DNA of 20,510 nucleotides from NCBI GenBank assembly GCA_045629845.1, contig JAZQRZ010000088.1, positions 1-20,510 of the forward strand. The letters are read 5' to 3'. A program made the position numbers and the translations under genes. The notes under the pieces are model-generated. The model was given only the letters and a program-made list of their open reading frames with translations. It searched no databases and was not told the DNA's origin. The DNA is from UBA9715 sp045629845. GTDB lineage: Bacteria; Actinomycetota; Coriobacteriia; Coriobacteriales; Eggerthellaceae. Positions within the stretch are counted from its first letter, which is position 1. Every line of letters begins with the position of its first letter. Shown in pieces: positions 1-8,561 of the stretch.

Positions 1-2
1 CG

Positions 3-2045
3 GGCGAAGTTCTTTATACGGCAGACTTTAAAAACGCGGCCTTTGTTACACAGACTACGACCGCATACCCTGAAAAACTTGGTCATGACTGGGGCGAGGC
101 TACCTACGAATGGGCTTCAGATAATTCGAAGTGCACAGCCAGTCATGCATGTAAGCGAGATGCCAACCATACTGAAGTAGAGGAAGCTACTGCGCACCAC
201 ACCGTTAATAAAGCAGCGACTTGCACCGAAGGTGGCAAAGAAACGTATGTCGCAGAGTTTGCAAAAGAAGGTTTTGACCTGCAAACCAAGATTGTTGAAA
301 CAGGTGCACTTGGCCATACGCCGTCTACGACTCCTGTAATAAGCAACAAGGTAGATCCCACTTGTACCGAACAGGGCTCTTTCGATGCTTCGATTACGTG
401 TGGTACGTGCGGCGAGGTAATAGAGAGTAGGCATGTAGATTTAGCGCCGCTTGGTCATGACTGGGGCGATTGGGTGCAGACGACTGATCCTACCTGCACA
501 GACCCTGGTGAAAAGACGCGCACATGCACACATTGTAGCGCCACCGAAACGCTTGAAGTTCCTGCTACGGGTCACAAGTGGGGGCAGTGGCAGCTTGATA
601 CAAGCGAGGGCGTTGAAAAGCGTGTTTGCGAATACAATTCATCTCATGTTGAACGACGCAGTGCTCCTGAGGCAAGTCATGTACATAATAATTTGGTTGA
701 AGTGCCTGCCAAGGATCCTACGTGCACCGAAGAAGGTGTGAAGCAGCACTGGAAGTGCGAAACAGAAGGGTGCGGTAGGCTGTTCATGCGCCTTGCCGAT
801 ACCGATCCTGTTGCCATGGAAGCTGCTCAGCTGCCAAATGGCACGAAGCTTAAAGAAGTAAATCCGGAAGACGTTGTTATTGATCCAGTTGGCCATGCAT
901 GGACCGAAATCGAACGAGTACAAGATCCTACTTGTACTGCTGCGGGTAGTCAGGTGGTGAAATGTGAGCACTGCCAAGAAACCAAGACTGAACCGCTTAA
1001 GCCAACGGGGCATTCAGCGGGTATATCATCGAAGATAGTATTACAGGATGTCACGTGTATTGCCCCTGGTCTTGCGTGGAACACCGTAGCCTGTGACAAA
1101 TGCGGCCAATTGCTGTCATGTGGGTTCGAAACAACTTCTGCCCTTGGTCATATATGGGGTAAGTGGACCGTTGTCGGGGAGGCTTCTGAAACAGGGCTGT
1201 ATGAGATTAAACGAGTCTGCGAAAGGGATTCTTCCCATACCGAGACAACCTATATTTCTGCCATGAATCATGTTTGGAGCGAGCCTGTTTATACCTGGTC
1301 AGACGATTTTGAAACATGCACAGCTACGCGCACTTGTTCGCACTGCGGTATATGTCAGGCCGAGACATCACCTTCCCTTCGATGGCCGATTAGGATGTCT
1401 ACTTGTAACGAGAAAGGCACGAGGCTATATACGGCAGCCTTTGAGGAAGAAGGTTTTGTCCTTCAAAGTACACGGGTGGAAGACATTGAACCGCTCGGTC
1501 ATAAATGGGGTGAATGGGTAGAAATAACACCTGCGACCGAGACTTCAGAAGGGCTTGAGAAGCATACCTGTTCACGTTGTAATGCAACCGAGACGCGCGC
1601 TATTCCGGTGAAGGTTATCTATCACGTTGTTGAAGGCGATGGAGCAACGTGGGAGAAGAGCTCTAGCGAGTCGCTTTCCTTCACGTTTAAGCGTGGAGTT
1701 GCTGATGAAACGACATTCGGGCATTTCACTGGCATCGAAGTGGATGGCCAGGTGGTTCCTGCAAAGGATGAGTCTGGTGGGGCTAACTACACGGTTAAAA
1801 GCGGCAGTCTTATTCTGACGCTGCAGCCGTCATATTTAGAATCGCTTTCACTGGGTGGGCATACCGTAAAAGCAGTGTTTGACGATGGGTCTGCAGAAGC
1901 TGCGTTCACCGTAACCCAAGCAGATGTTGTTCGTAAGGCATCACCAGCACAGACAGGCGATGCTATTCCGCTTGTTGCTGTCGTTTCTACGTTGCTCCTT
2001 TCTGCGCTTGGAATCGCAATAAGTCGAAAGAAACTGAACGTTTAA
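3..2045 (+). CDS. Cysteine-rich repeat surface protein with C-terminal wall/membrane anchor (5' partial)
   Basis: The frame is open from the first bases of the window, so the gene begins upstream and the ATG at 474 is internal. About 680 residues are visible. They consist of roughly nine degenerate modules that begin GHxWGEW-like (for example GHDWGDW, GHKWGQW, GHIWGKW, NHVWSEP) and carry a DPTCT-x2-G element and a CxxC pair (CGTCGEV, CTHCSAT, CEHCQET, CDKCGQL, CSRCNAT). Some modules are a second type with CxRDxxH. The last ~140 residues contain a beta-sandwich-like module (YHVVEGDGATW ... LGGHTVKAVF) of the kind often found just before sorting signals. The end is SPAQTGD, a hydrophobic stretch and a short basic tail (SRKKLNV), which resembles a degenerate LPxTG-class signal. 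The protein is probably secreted and displayed outside the cell; its ligand is unknown. No clear terminator follows. Confidence 0.8.
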   Translation, partial: GEVLYTADFKNAAFVTQTTTAYPEKLGHDWGEATYEWASDNSKCTASHACKRDANHTEVEEATAHHTVNKAATCTEGGKETYVAEFAKEGFDLQTKIVETGALGHTPSTTPVISNKVDPTCTEQGSFDASITCGTCGEVIESRHVDLAPLGHDWGDWVQTTDPTCTDPGEKTRTCTHCSATETLEVPATGHKWGQWQLDTSEGVEKRVCEYNSSHVERRSAPEASHVHNNLVEVPAKDPTCTEEGVKQHWKCETEGCGRLFMRLADTDPVAMEAAQLPNGTKLKEVNPEDVVIDPVGHAWTEIERVQDPTCTAAGSQVVKCEHCQETKTEPLKPTGHSAGISSKIVLQDVTCIAPGLAWNTVACDKCGQLLSCGFETTSALGHIWGKWTVVGEASETGLYEIKRVCERDSSHTETTYISAMNHVWSEPVYTWSDDFETCTATRTCSHCGICQAETSPSLRWPIRMSTCNEKGTRLYTAAFEEEGFVLQSTRVEDIEPLGHKWGEWVEITPATETSEGLEKHTCSRCNATETRAIPVKVIYHVVEGDGATWEKSSSESLSFTFKRGVADETTFGHFTGIEVDGQVVPAKDESGGANYTVKSGSLILTLQPSYLESLSLGGHTVKAVFDDGSAEAAFTVTQADVVRKASPAQTGDAIPLVAVVSTLLLSALGIAISRKKLNV

Positions 2046-2090
2046 TGCTCTTATAAACTTACAAATATTGAGGTTTCCCTGTATTCATGA

Positions 2091-2288
2091 TGCCCTCACG
2101 ATTACGTAATCGCGTACGCAACCACCTTGCCAATCGTGCTTCCGATTGCGTTTACGGTGAACTATTTAGTGGTAGGCTCCGCAGTTAAGCTGCTGTTCAA
2201 TAATCGAATATCGCCTTCAGGTGGTTTGCGTGCCCTTCAGGCTTTGCGCGCAAACACTGATTCCCTTACGCGCTTGCTAGGGTTTTAG
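2091..2288 (+). pseudogene. Remnant of a small DUF2798-like membrane protein
   Basis: The frame between an in-frame TGA (2088-2090) and a TAG (2286-2288) reads as a plausible membrane protein tail: YVIAYATTLPIVLPIAF, then VNYLVVGSAVKLLFNNR and a polar C-terminus. The pattern PIxxPIAFxxxxxVVGxxxKLxF resembles the second half of DUF2798 family proteins, small two-to-four-TM proteins. There is no ATG, no ribosome binding site and no room for the N-terminal half, because the surface-protein stop at 2045 lies in the same frame. I read it as a decayed gene end. The family assignment is from memory and tentative. The frame is not obviously chance, since hydrophobic and polar segments are ordered as in a real protein. 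Confidence 0.4.
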
Positions 2289-2520
2289 CCACAAATCTAT
2301 TTGCAAGTAGATCGGATAATCTTACGTATTAACTGGTAAAATCGCCGTTTAGAGAAGCGTTTGCATTTGTGTGGCCATTGGAAAGCGCGGTTTTGCATAC
2401 GTTAAAGCGCTCTTTCATGTGTCGACTGGCTTACAGCAATGCTATCTGATGTCGTTGTGCCAGCGTTGTTGCTACAATCTAACAGCGATTCGACCCATAG
2501 TTAGCTAGGGGGAATCAGGC
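2289..2520. other. Intergenic region before the ABC permease gene
   Basis: About 230 bases without a convincing reading frame on either strand. It carries the candidate extended -10 promoter at 2470-2478 and a strong ribosome binding site (AGGGGGA, about 2507-2513). Weak inverted repeats are present (ATCTA/TAGAT near 2296-2313; AGCGC/GCGCT near 2383-2411), but none is convincing as a terminator or operator. Confidence 0.5.
2470..2478 (+). promoter_or_regulatory. Candidate extended -10 promoter for the ABC permease
   Basis: TGCTACAAT fits an extended -10 (TGn followed by TACAAT). It lies 43 bases before the GTG start, which would give a leader of about 35 nt. No good -35 hexamer is seen at 16-18 bp, as is common for extended -10 promoters. 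Confidence 0.4.
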
Positions 2521-5500
2521 GTGAAGCGCACCCAACTAACAGATTTGCTAGCAAACATAAAGGCAAACTTTGTCTCGTTCTTTTCTATCTTTATGTTTGT
2601 GACGCTTGGCGTCGCGGTTTTTCTGGGCATTAGCTGGGCGGGTCCAGCTCTTCAAAATGCTGCAGATAAGATGTTTGATGAAGGTTCATTTCATCACTTT
2701 CAGATTCAGTTTCCCTATGGGCTATCGTCCAATGATCTTGAAGAGCTTGCCAAGGTAGATGGCGTTTCTCAAATAGAAGCAGAGCGTCAGTCTTTCCAAA
2801 CATTGCATAAAGACAATCGCAAGTACACGGTGAAAGTGCAATCGCTTGGGCAAGATATTGATACGCCTATCGTCGTAGAGGGCGAACTTCCAACAAAATC
2901 GGGAGAAATGGCATTTCATGCTGCAGCTGCCAAGGACTTAGGCATCAATGTGGGTGACACCATTACGTTTGAAAAAGATGCCGACCAAGACAATAGTCAG
3001 TCTTCCGCTGGCGATGAAAGTGAAAATTCAAGCGGCATGAAGTATTTAATCAGGAGCTCCTTTACGGTTACAGCATTAGTGAACAATGCTGATTACATAG
3101 CCGAGTCATCGGAGACCTTTGGTTTTTCGTCATCACCTTCGGGCACGGTGGATGGAATAGCTTGGGTGTTTGGCGGCGTTTTTGATGCTTCAGCGTTCCA
3201 GAACGGGTATCCCCTTGTGAATGTGAGCTGCGATTCTCTTGCAGGAATAGCAACGTTTAGTGATGCCTATAAGCACAAGTCGAACGAGATTAAAGAGCCC
3301 CTCGAGGCTTTGGGTGACGCGCTGGCAAGCGAGCGCTACGACTATTTGCATGGCAAAGCACAGAAGAAGATTGACGAAGCCGAAAAGCAGCTCGAAGACG
3401 GTAAGAAGCAGATAGCTGAAGGAGAAAAGAAGCTCGAAAACGGAAAGGCAGAGCTTGAAACCAAGAAGGCCGAAGGTCAAGCCCAACTGAACGACGCATA
3501 CCAGATGCTTATCAGCGGTGAAGCGGAATATAGCGCTGGCTTAGAGGAATACAACACATACAGGGCGGCCTATGAAGGCATTGATGCGCTTGTAAGCGCC
3601 TGTAGAAACCAGGTTAATTCCTATATCGATCGCAAAATTCAGTTAGATAAAGACAAGGCTGCAGGCAAGATTACCCAGGAAGAATACGACAAGCAATTTG
3701 ATGCTCTTGTTGCAGAAGTCAACGCGATAATCGCTACTGCACGTCAACTCGTTCCAGGCTTGCCAGATATTGTGGTAACAAAGGCAAACTGGGATACGAT
3801 AATGCCGAAAGCGGCAGAAGCTCTTAGCGACTATCGTAACATCCAGGTCGAAATTAATGGCAGAGCCATGACGCTTAATCAGGCGGAGCAAGAGCTTAAT
3901 GCAGCAAGCGCGACACTTGATGCTGGTCGAGCCGAGTTAGATGACGGTTGGTATCAATACGATTTAGGTTGGGCGGAATATAACACGCTTGTTGCTGAAG
4001 CCGAGCAGATGATTGCCGAAGGCGAAAAAGAGCTGGCTGCCGCCAAGAAAACAGTCGCCGAGAATCAACCCAGGCTTAATGCTGCTAAGGCGCAAATTGC
4101 CGATATGGTGAAATACAACTGGTCGGTTTTGCCACGTGCGTACAATGCTGGCGCAGGTGAAGTTTCTACGTTCAGTGAAGTTACGGGCAATCTTAGTATA
4201 TCGATGGCTGCCTTGTTTGTTATCGTCGGCTTGCTTGTTTCGTACTTTGCGGTTAGCCGCATCGTAAACGAGCAGATAACGCAAATCGGAACCAAAAAGG
4301 CGCTGGGTTTCCGTCGGCGCGAAATTACAACAAGCTATCTGTGGTATTCAGGTATAGCGGTTGTTGTGGGCGGTATTCTGGGCGGCATAATTGGTGTAAC
4401 GATAGTTGAAGGAATAATTGGCAGCGTTCTTGCTGGCATGTTTACGTTTGGGCCGTACCCACCATACTTTGGATGGGGTCTGTTCTTCATAATAACGGCG
4501 GTCGAATTGGTCCTAGTCCTTGGCGCTACTTATTTGGCGTGCCGAAGTATTCTGAAAGAACACGCAGTTGAGTTGTTGCGTGGTCCCAAACCGCCTGAAG
4601 CCAAAAGGCACTTCTACGAGAAGTGGGGCATCTGGGAAACTCTTCCTTTGTTTATTCAGACCATCGTGAACAATTGTGTTAATGACAAGCGTCGCGTGTT
4701 AAGTACGATTGTAGGCGTAGCTGGTTGTACTGCGCTTATCGTGACAGCCATTACGCTTAACAATGACGTATTGAAGAGCTATGACCGTCAGTACCAGAAC
4801 GTGTATGGCTTCAATGACATCACGTATGTTGACTCCAAGTTTGAAGGTGCGGTCGAAAAAGCTGAGCAGGTCTTTAAACAAGAAGACACCATGGCGACTC
4901 AGGTGTTACGGAAAACATATCTTTTGGAACAGCCGAATGGTGAAAGCGGCATGATAACCGTTGTTGTGCCAGTAGAGGAAGACACGTTCTCTCAGCTTTA
5001 CCATGTGAATCCAACGACGGATGCGACGTTTGATTTGTCGGGCGAAGGCGCGTGGGTTACGCCAGCGTACGCCGAACATTTTGGCGTCAAGGTTGGCGAC
5101 ACAATTAGTGTTGACGCGGGCGACGGCAAGAATCATAAGATACCTATCTTAGGCTTCTACGAATTCTGGTTGACATATCACGAGATGGTTATAGGCAAGG
5201 ATTATTACGAGAAGGAGTTTGAAGAAGTTACGCCGAATGTCGTGCTAAGCAATACAGGCGATATTCCTGTTGCTGACTTTGATAAAGCGCTTTCTAAGAT
5301 TGAAGGCTTTGATTCAATTGTCAACGACGCAGCGAAGCAACATGAAAACTTTGAGACATTCTCGTCGGTTTCAAGTGCCGTTGTTCTTATTTACCTTGCG
5401 TTGGCAGCGCTTATGGCCATCGTTGTTCTTCTGAATTTGAATGTCATGTTCATCGATGAAAAGAAGCGAGAACTCATTGTTCTGATGATTAACGGCTTCA

Positions 5501-5766
5501 GCGTTAAAGATGCGCGGCACTATATTTCATATGATTCCATCGTGCTGACTGCGATTGGTATTATCGCGGGCCTTATTCTTGGCTGTATCATGGGGTCGGT
5601 GACCGTTGCTTCTATCGAACCTTCGACAGCTGTGTTTGTTAAGGCTCCTGACCTTATGGCTATCGTCATTGGTATTGTGGGAAGCGCAGCGCTGGCCATC
5701 ATCATGAGTCTTATTGCCTTGCGCCGCGTTAACAATTTCGAGCTGACCGATATCAATCGCTTCTAA
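2521..5766 (+). CDS. Large FtsX/MacB-type ABC transporter permease with coiled-coil extracellular domains
   Basis: The product has 1081 residues. The GTG start is supported by AGGGGGA seven bases upstream. One TM segment (about 17-39) is followed by a large extracytoplasmic domain containing two heptad-rich Lys/Glu/Ala stretches (about 280-335 and 450-530; KQLEDGKKQIAEGEKKLENG). An FtsX core follows with TM segments near 562-582, 614-640 and 657-677. A second half has a TM near 726-748, a second extracytoplasmic domain and three TMs near 951-977, 1007-1029 and 1045-1068. This duplicated MacB/FtsX layout with coiled coils is typical of fused-type permeases in Gram-positive gut bacteria that move lipids or peptides or act as mechanotransmission complexes. 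No ATPase gene is adjacent in the window, so the partner must be elsewhere. The upstream gap and downstream terminator indicate a monocistronic unit. Substrate unknown. Confidence 0.88.
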   Translation: MKRTQLTDLLANIKANFVSFFSIFMFVTLGVAVFLGISWAGPALQNAADKMFDEGSFHHFQIQFPYGLSSNDLEELAKVDGVSQIEAERQSFQTLHKDNRKYTVKVQSLGQDIDTPIVVEGELPTKSGEMAFHAAAAKDLGINVGDTITFEKDADQDNSQSSAGDESENSSGMKYLIRSSFTVTALVNNADYIAESSETFGFSSSPSGTVDGIAWVFGGVFDASAFQNGYPLVNVSCDSLAGIATFSDAYKHKSNEIKEPLEALGDALASERYDYLHGKAQKKIDEAEKQLEDGKKQIAEGEKKLENGKAELETKKAEGQAQLNDAYQMLISGEAEYSAGLEEYNTYRAAYEGIDALVSACRNQVNSYIDRKIQLDKDKAAGKITQEEYDKQFDALVAEVNAIIATARQLVPGLPDIVVTKANWDTIMPKAAEALSDYRNIQVEINGRAMTLNQAEQELNAASATLDAGRAELDDGWYQYDLGWAEYNTLVAEAEQMIAEGEKELAAAKKTVAENQPRLNAAKAQIADMVKYNWSVLPRAYNAGAGEVSTFSEVTGNLSISMAALFVIVGLLVSYFAVSRIVNEQITQIGTKKALGFRRREITTSYLWYSGIAVVVGGILGGIIGVTIVEGIIGSVLAGMFTFGPYPPYFGWGLFFIITAVELVLVLGATYLACRSILKEHAVELLRGPKPPEAKRHFYEKWGIWETLPLFIQTIVNNCVNDKRRVLSTIVGVAGCTALIVTAITLNNDVLKSYDRQYQNVYGFNDITYVDSKFEGAVEKAEQVFKQEDTMATQVLRKTYLLEQPNGESGMITVVVPVEEDTFSQLYHVNPTTDATFDLSGEGAWVTPAYAEHFGVKVGDTISVDAGDGKNHKIPILGFYEFWLTYHEMVIGKDYYEKEFEEVTPNVVLSNTGDIPVADFDKALSKIEGFDSIVNDAAKQHENFETFSSVSSAVVLIYLALAALMAIVVLLNLNVMFIDEKKRELIVLMINGFSVKDARHYISYDSIVLTAIGIIAGLILGCIMGSVTVASIEPSTAVFVKAPDLMAIVIGIVGSAALAIIMSLIALRRVNNFELTDINRF

Positions 5767-5827
5767 GATTGCGCTTTCCGTATTCTTTGTAGGGACAACC
5801 TTTGGGTTGCCTGCGTAAGTATCTACA

Positions 5828-5867
5828 GGTGACAGGTTTATTTCTTTCAAGCTTGTCACCGATTTTT
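5828..5867 (+). terminator. Intrinsic terminator after the ABC permease
   Basis: A 12-bp stem (GGTGACAGGTTT paired with AAGCTTGTCACC, two G-U pairs) and a 9-nt loop are followed by GATTTTT. It separates the permease from the partner-switching island. Confidence 0.8.
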
Positions 5868-5871
5868 GACG

Positions 5872-5880
5872 CATAATAGG
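5872..5880 (+). promoter_or_regulatory. Candidate -10 element (CATAATAGG) for the first sensor
   Basis: CATAAT followed by AGG lies just after the terminator and 57 bases before the ATG at 5937. The same heptad-like AATAGG ending recurs before other genes here (9641, 12286, 16090). No convincing -35 is present at standard spacing; TTGTCA at 5853 is only 13 bp away. Confidence 0.4.
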
Positions 5881-5936
5881 TATTACTAAAACACGCATCG
5901 TTAACGGGTTGTTTGCACTAAGAGATAGGAAGCGCT

Positions 5937-8552
5937 ATGAGCGACCCTACTAAGTCTGCCAAACCTGTAAAACCTCGCATGCCAGGTTGGTTCTGCGGAG
6001 CTGCCACCGATTTATCTAGACGCTTCCGAATTGCGGCATTCCTTATGCTTGCGCTGATATCGGTCAGCCTCTGCTTTTCCCAGTTTGGCATTATGGCTTA
6101 CGGCGATGATCTTTCAGGCAATCTTAGTTTTATGTTCTTCCTTGTACCAGTGGCTTTGTGCATGGTTATGTTGGGGGCTGCACCTGGTATTGCTTTGGCG
6201 GTCATAACCGGCCTAGCTATTTTCTATAGAACAGGATGGACGCCTACCAGTGCTTATGATGCGCACTTAGCAGATCCCTTGTTGTCGGTCGTAAGCATCA
6301 CGGTTGGCGCCATACTGATGGCAGCTATCGTTACTCCTGCTGCACGGCGGTGGCCAGCTAACCTTTCTTGGGGCGTTTATCAATGGAAGCGATTGTGTCC
6401 AGCGCGTGTTATCTCGCTCGTGTTAGGCTGTTTTATATTCGCGTTGGTGTTTTCATACGGCACGCGTGGCATTGTCTATTTGGTTATTGCGCCCGGTGGC
6501 GAAGAGTATGGCTATGCCTCAATTATTCAGGACTATTTGGCCTCGACAAGAAACCCCATTGTTTTTCTTGAAGTCGTGTTAAACACCATCATTATGGGGG
6601 CAGTCTGCTTTATTTCGGTTGTGCAGGACGCTAATCGCCGCGCTGGCTCATGGAAGAGCAGCATTAATTCAACGTTTACCCGTTGGTTGGCGTTCGTAAT
6701 GCTTGTTGTCTTCGTGTTGGCTTCAGCAGTTTCGTTTTGCTATGAAACAATTCAGGCTACGAGCGAAGCTGAAGGAAAAATCCTTGCCGAGCTTCAGTAT
6801 TTACAGCAGCAAGTTGAAGATCGGGAACAGGCAGATGCCTCAGTATCCAATGTTGCTAACGGATACACATCTGCTCTTGGAGGAACCGTAGCCGTAGTGC
6901 GCAACCATATCGTTGTGTCTTCGAACGATCCTGACTTGATTGGAAGGCCTGCCGTAGACGTACTAAGCTCTTCTGGCTTGGATAATTTCGATTTTTTGGT
7001 CGAAGTAGCTTCTGAAGAAATGCTGACAGGATCAAGCGAAGAATACCAAGAGTTCTTTGGTATCCGCACGCTAAAAGGCAACCACTATGTCTTTATCGAA
7101 GCAGCTCCTTTGTCGGTGATGTATAAGGAAAGAACATCGACAACGCTGTATAACTCACTCTTCTTCCTGCTTATGCTTACCGTTGCTTTTGTGGTGACGC
7201 GATTACTCTTGAAATACATCGTTATCCAGCCCATTCGTCGGACCAATGAAAAACTGTCGCACATAACCAAAGGCGAATTATCGTGCCGTGTTGACGAAGG
7301 TGCTGTACTTGAATTTGAGGAATTGTCTTCAGGTATTAATACCACCGTGGTTTCATTGAAAGACATGATGGACGAGATTGACCAGCGCAACAAGCAAGAT
7401 CTTATGGCAGCAAAAGCCATTCAAGAACAGGCGCTTCCGCGCGAATTTCCGCCGTTTCCTGAAATCGACAGGTTTGATATTTATGCCAGCTTAAAGATGG
7501 CACGCGCGGTTGGTGGCGACTTCTATGATTTCTTCCTGACCGACGATGGAAAGCTGGCTTTTCTTATTGCTGACGTGTCGGGCAAAGGTATTCCGGCGGC
7601 TTTGTTTATGATGACGGCTAAGACGCAGATTAAGAGCTATTTGGAAAGCGGAATGCCTGTAGATGAAGCCGTTGGCGCAGCCAATCATCAGCTTTGTCTA
7701 AGCAATGACGCGGGCATGTTTGTGACCATGTTTGCTTGTGTTCTAGATCATCAGACTGGTTTGTTGTCGTATGTGAATGCAGGACACAATCCGCCGCTTT
7801 TGAATCATGGGGGTCAATGGGAGTGGATGCGCGAAGTTTCCGGCATGCCGCTTGGTTTATTTGATGGCCTGCCTTATAACCGATCTGATTATCAAATGGC
7901 ACCTACTGATACGCTTTATCTTTATACCGATGGTGTTACTGAAGCCATGGACAAAGACGGCGTTTTGTTTGGTGAAGATCGCCTGTTAAACACGCTGAGG
8001 TCTTATGAGGGCATGAATGCGCGGTCAATGAGCGTTGGTGTGCGCCGCGCTATTACCGATTTCACCTTAGATGCCGAACAGTCTGATGACATTACCATGC
8101 TTACCATGCGTTATGGCGTGCCCCCCGAGAAGGGTGCTGTCATGGTGCTGCCCGCAAACGTTAAGCAGCTTATTCATGTGTATAACTTCATTCACGAAGA
8201 GCTTAAGCGTCGTGATGCGCCGAAGTCGGTGTATGGGGCTCTTGATATTGCGGCTGAAGAGCTCTTCGTCAATATATGCCACTATGCATATCCAAACGCT
8301 ACACCTGAAGAGCCAGGCGAGGCGCGCGTTGGTTTTGAATATACGCCAAATCCGCCAGCACTGACTGTTTCTATATCCGATGATGGTGTCCCTTATAACC
8401 CCCTAGAAAAGCCTGATGCTGTTACGCCTGACAGGATTGAAGATGTGCCCATTGGTGGTTTGGGCATTTTAATGACAAAGCGCTCTGTCGACGATATGAC
8501 CTATGAACGAAAAGGCGACAGCAACGTGGTGACGTTTAGGAAGTGTTGGTAG
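5937..8552 (+). CDS. Membrane sensor with HAMP, SpoIIE/PP2C phosphatase and RsbW-like kinase domains (paralogue 1)
   Basis: The product has 871 residues; the ATG has AGGAAG upstream. Several TMs lie within residues 31-230, with a further TM at about 248-268. An extracytoplasmic sensor spans about 269-403, then TM 404-424 and HAMP 425-477. The PP2C/SpoIIE domain covers about 490-725, with the metal-binding aspartates in GGDFYDF (D528), ADVSGKG (D546), YTDGVTE (D665) and QSDDIT (D717-D718). A GHKL ATPase domain covers about 740-871, with N-box EELFVN (E775, N779), G1 box DDGVPYNP (D816) and G2 box GGLGILM (840-845). It should dephosphorylate, and may also phosphorylate, an RsbV-type STAS protein; the candidate is encoded at 12319. 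The CmpB-type gene starts nine bases downstream, so the two are probably co-transcribed. Domain assignment is firm, the signal sensed is unknown, and which activity dominates is inference. Confidence 0.92.
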   Translation: MSDPTKSAKPVKPRMPGWFCGAATDLSRRFRIAAFLMLALISVSLCFSQFGIMAYGDDLSGNLSFMFFLVPVALCMVMLGAAPGIALAVITGLAIFYRTGWTPTSAYDAHLADPLLSVVSITVGAILMAAIVTPAARRWPANLSWGVYQWKRLCPARVISLVLGCFIFALVFSYGTRGIVYLVIAPGGEEYGYASIIQDYLASTRNPIVFLEVVLNTIIMGAVCFISVVQDANRRAGSWKSSINSTFTRWLAFVMLVVFVLASAVSFCYETIQATSEAEGKILAELQYLQQQVEDREQADASVSNVANGYTSALGGTVAVVRNHIVVSSNDPDLIGRPAVDVLSSSGLDNFDFLVEVASEEMLTGSSEEYQEFFGIRTLKGNHYVFIEAAPLSVMYKERTSTTLYNSLFFLLMLTVAFVVTRLLLKYIVIQPIRRTNEKLSHITKGELSCRVDEGAVLEFEELSSGINTTVVSLKDMMDEIDQRNKQDLMAAKAIQEQALPREFPPFPEIDRFDIYASLKMARAVGGDFYDFFLTDDGKLAFLIADVSGKGIPAALFMMTAKTQIKSYLESGMPVDEAVGAANHQLCLSNDAGMFVTMFACVLDHQTGLLSYVNAGHNPPLLNHGGQWEWMREVSGMPLGLFDGLPYNRSDYQMAPTDTLYLYTDGVTEAMDKDGVLFGEDRLLNTLRSYEGMNARSMSVGVRRAITDFTLDAEQSDDITMLTMRYGVPPEKGAVMVLPANVKQLIHVYNFIHEELKRRDAPKSVYGALDIAAEELFVNICHYAYPNATPEEPGEARVGFEYTPNPPALTVSISDDGVPYNPLEKPDAVTPDRIEDVPIGGLGILMTKRSVDDMTYERKGDSNVVTFRKCW

Positions 8553-8561
8553 CCGCAGCGT

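Noticed and set aside
2099..2112. 14-bp palindrome CGATTACGTAATCG
   Set aside because: It lies within the decayed DUF2798-like frame and has no partner copy nearby; could be an operator, but nothing supports it.
2214..2255. Direct repeat CCTTCAGG...TTTGCG and a 10-bp hairpin
   Set aside because: Explained by the repeated Leu-Arg-Ala-Leu-Gln codons of the protein remnant; no T-run follows, so not called a terminator.
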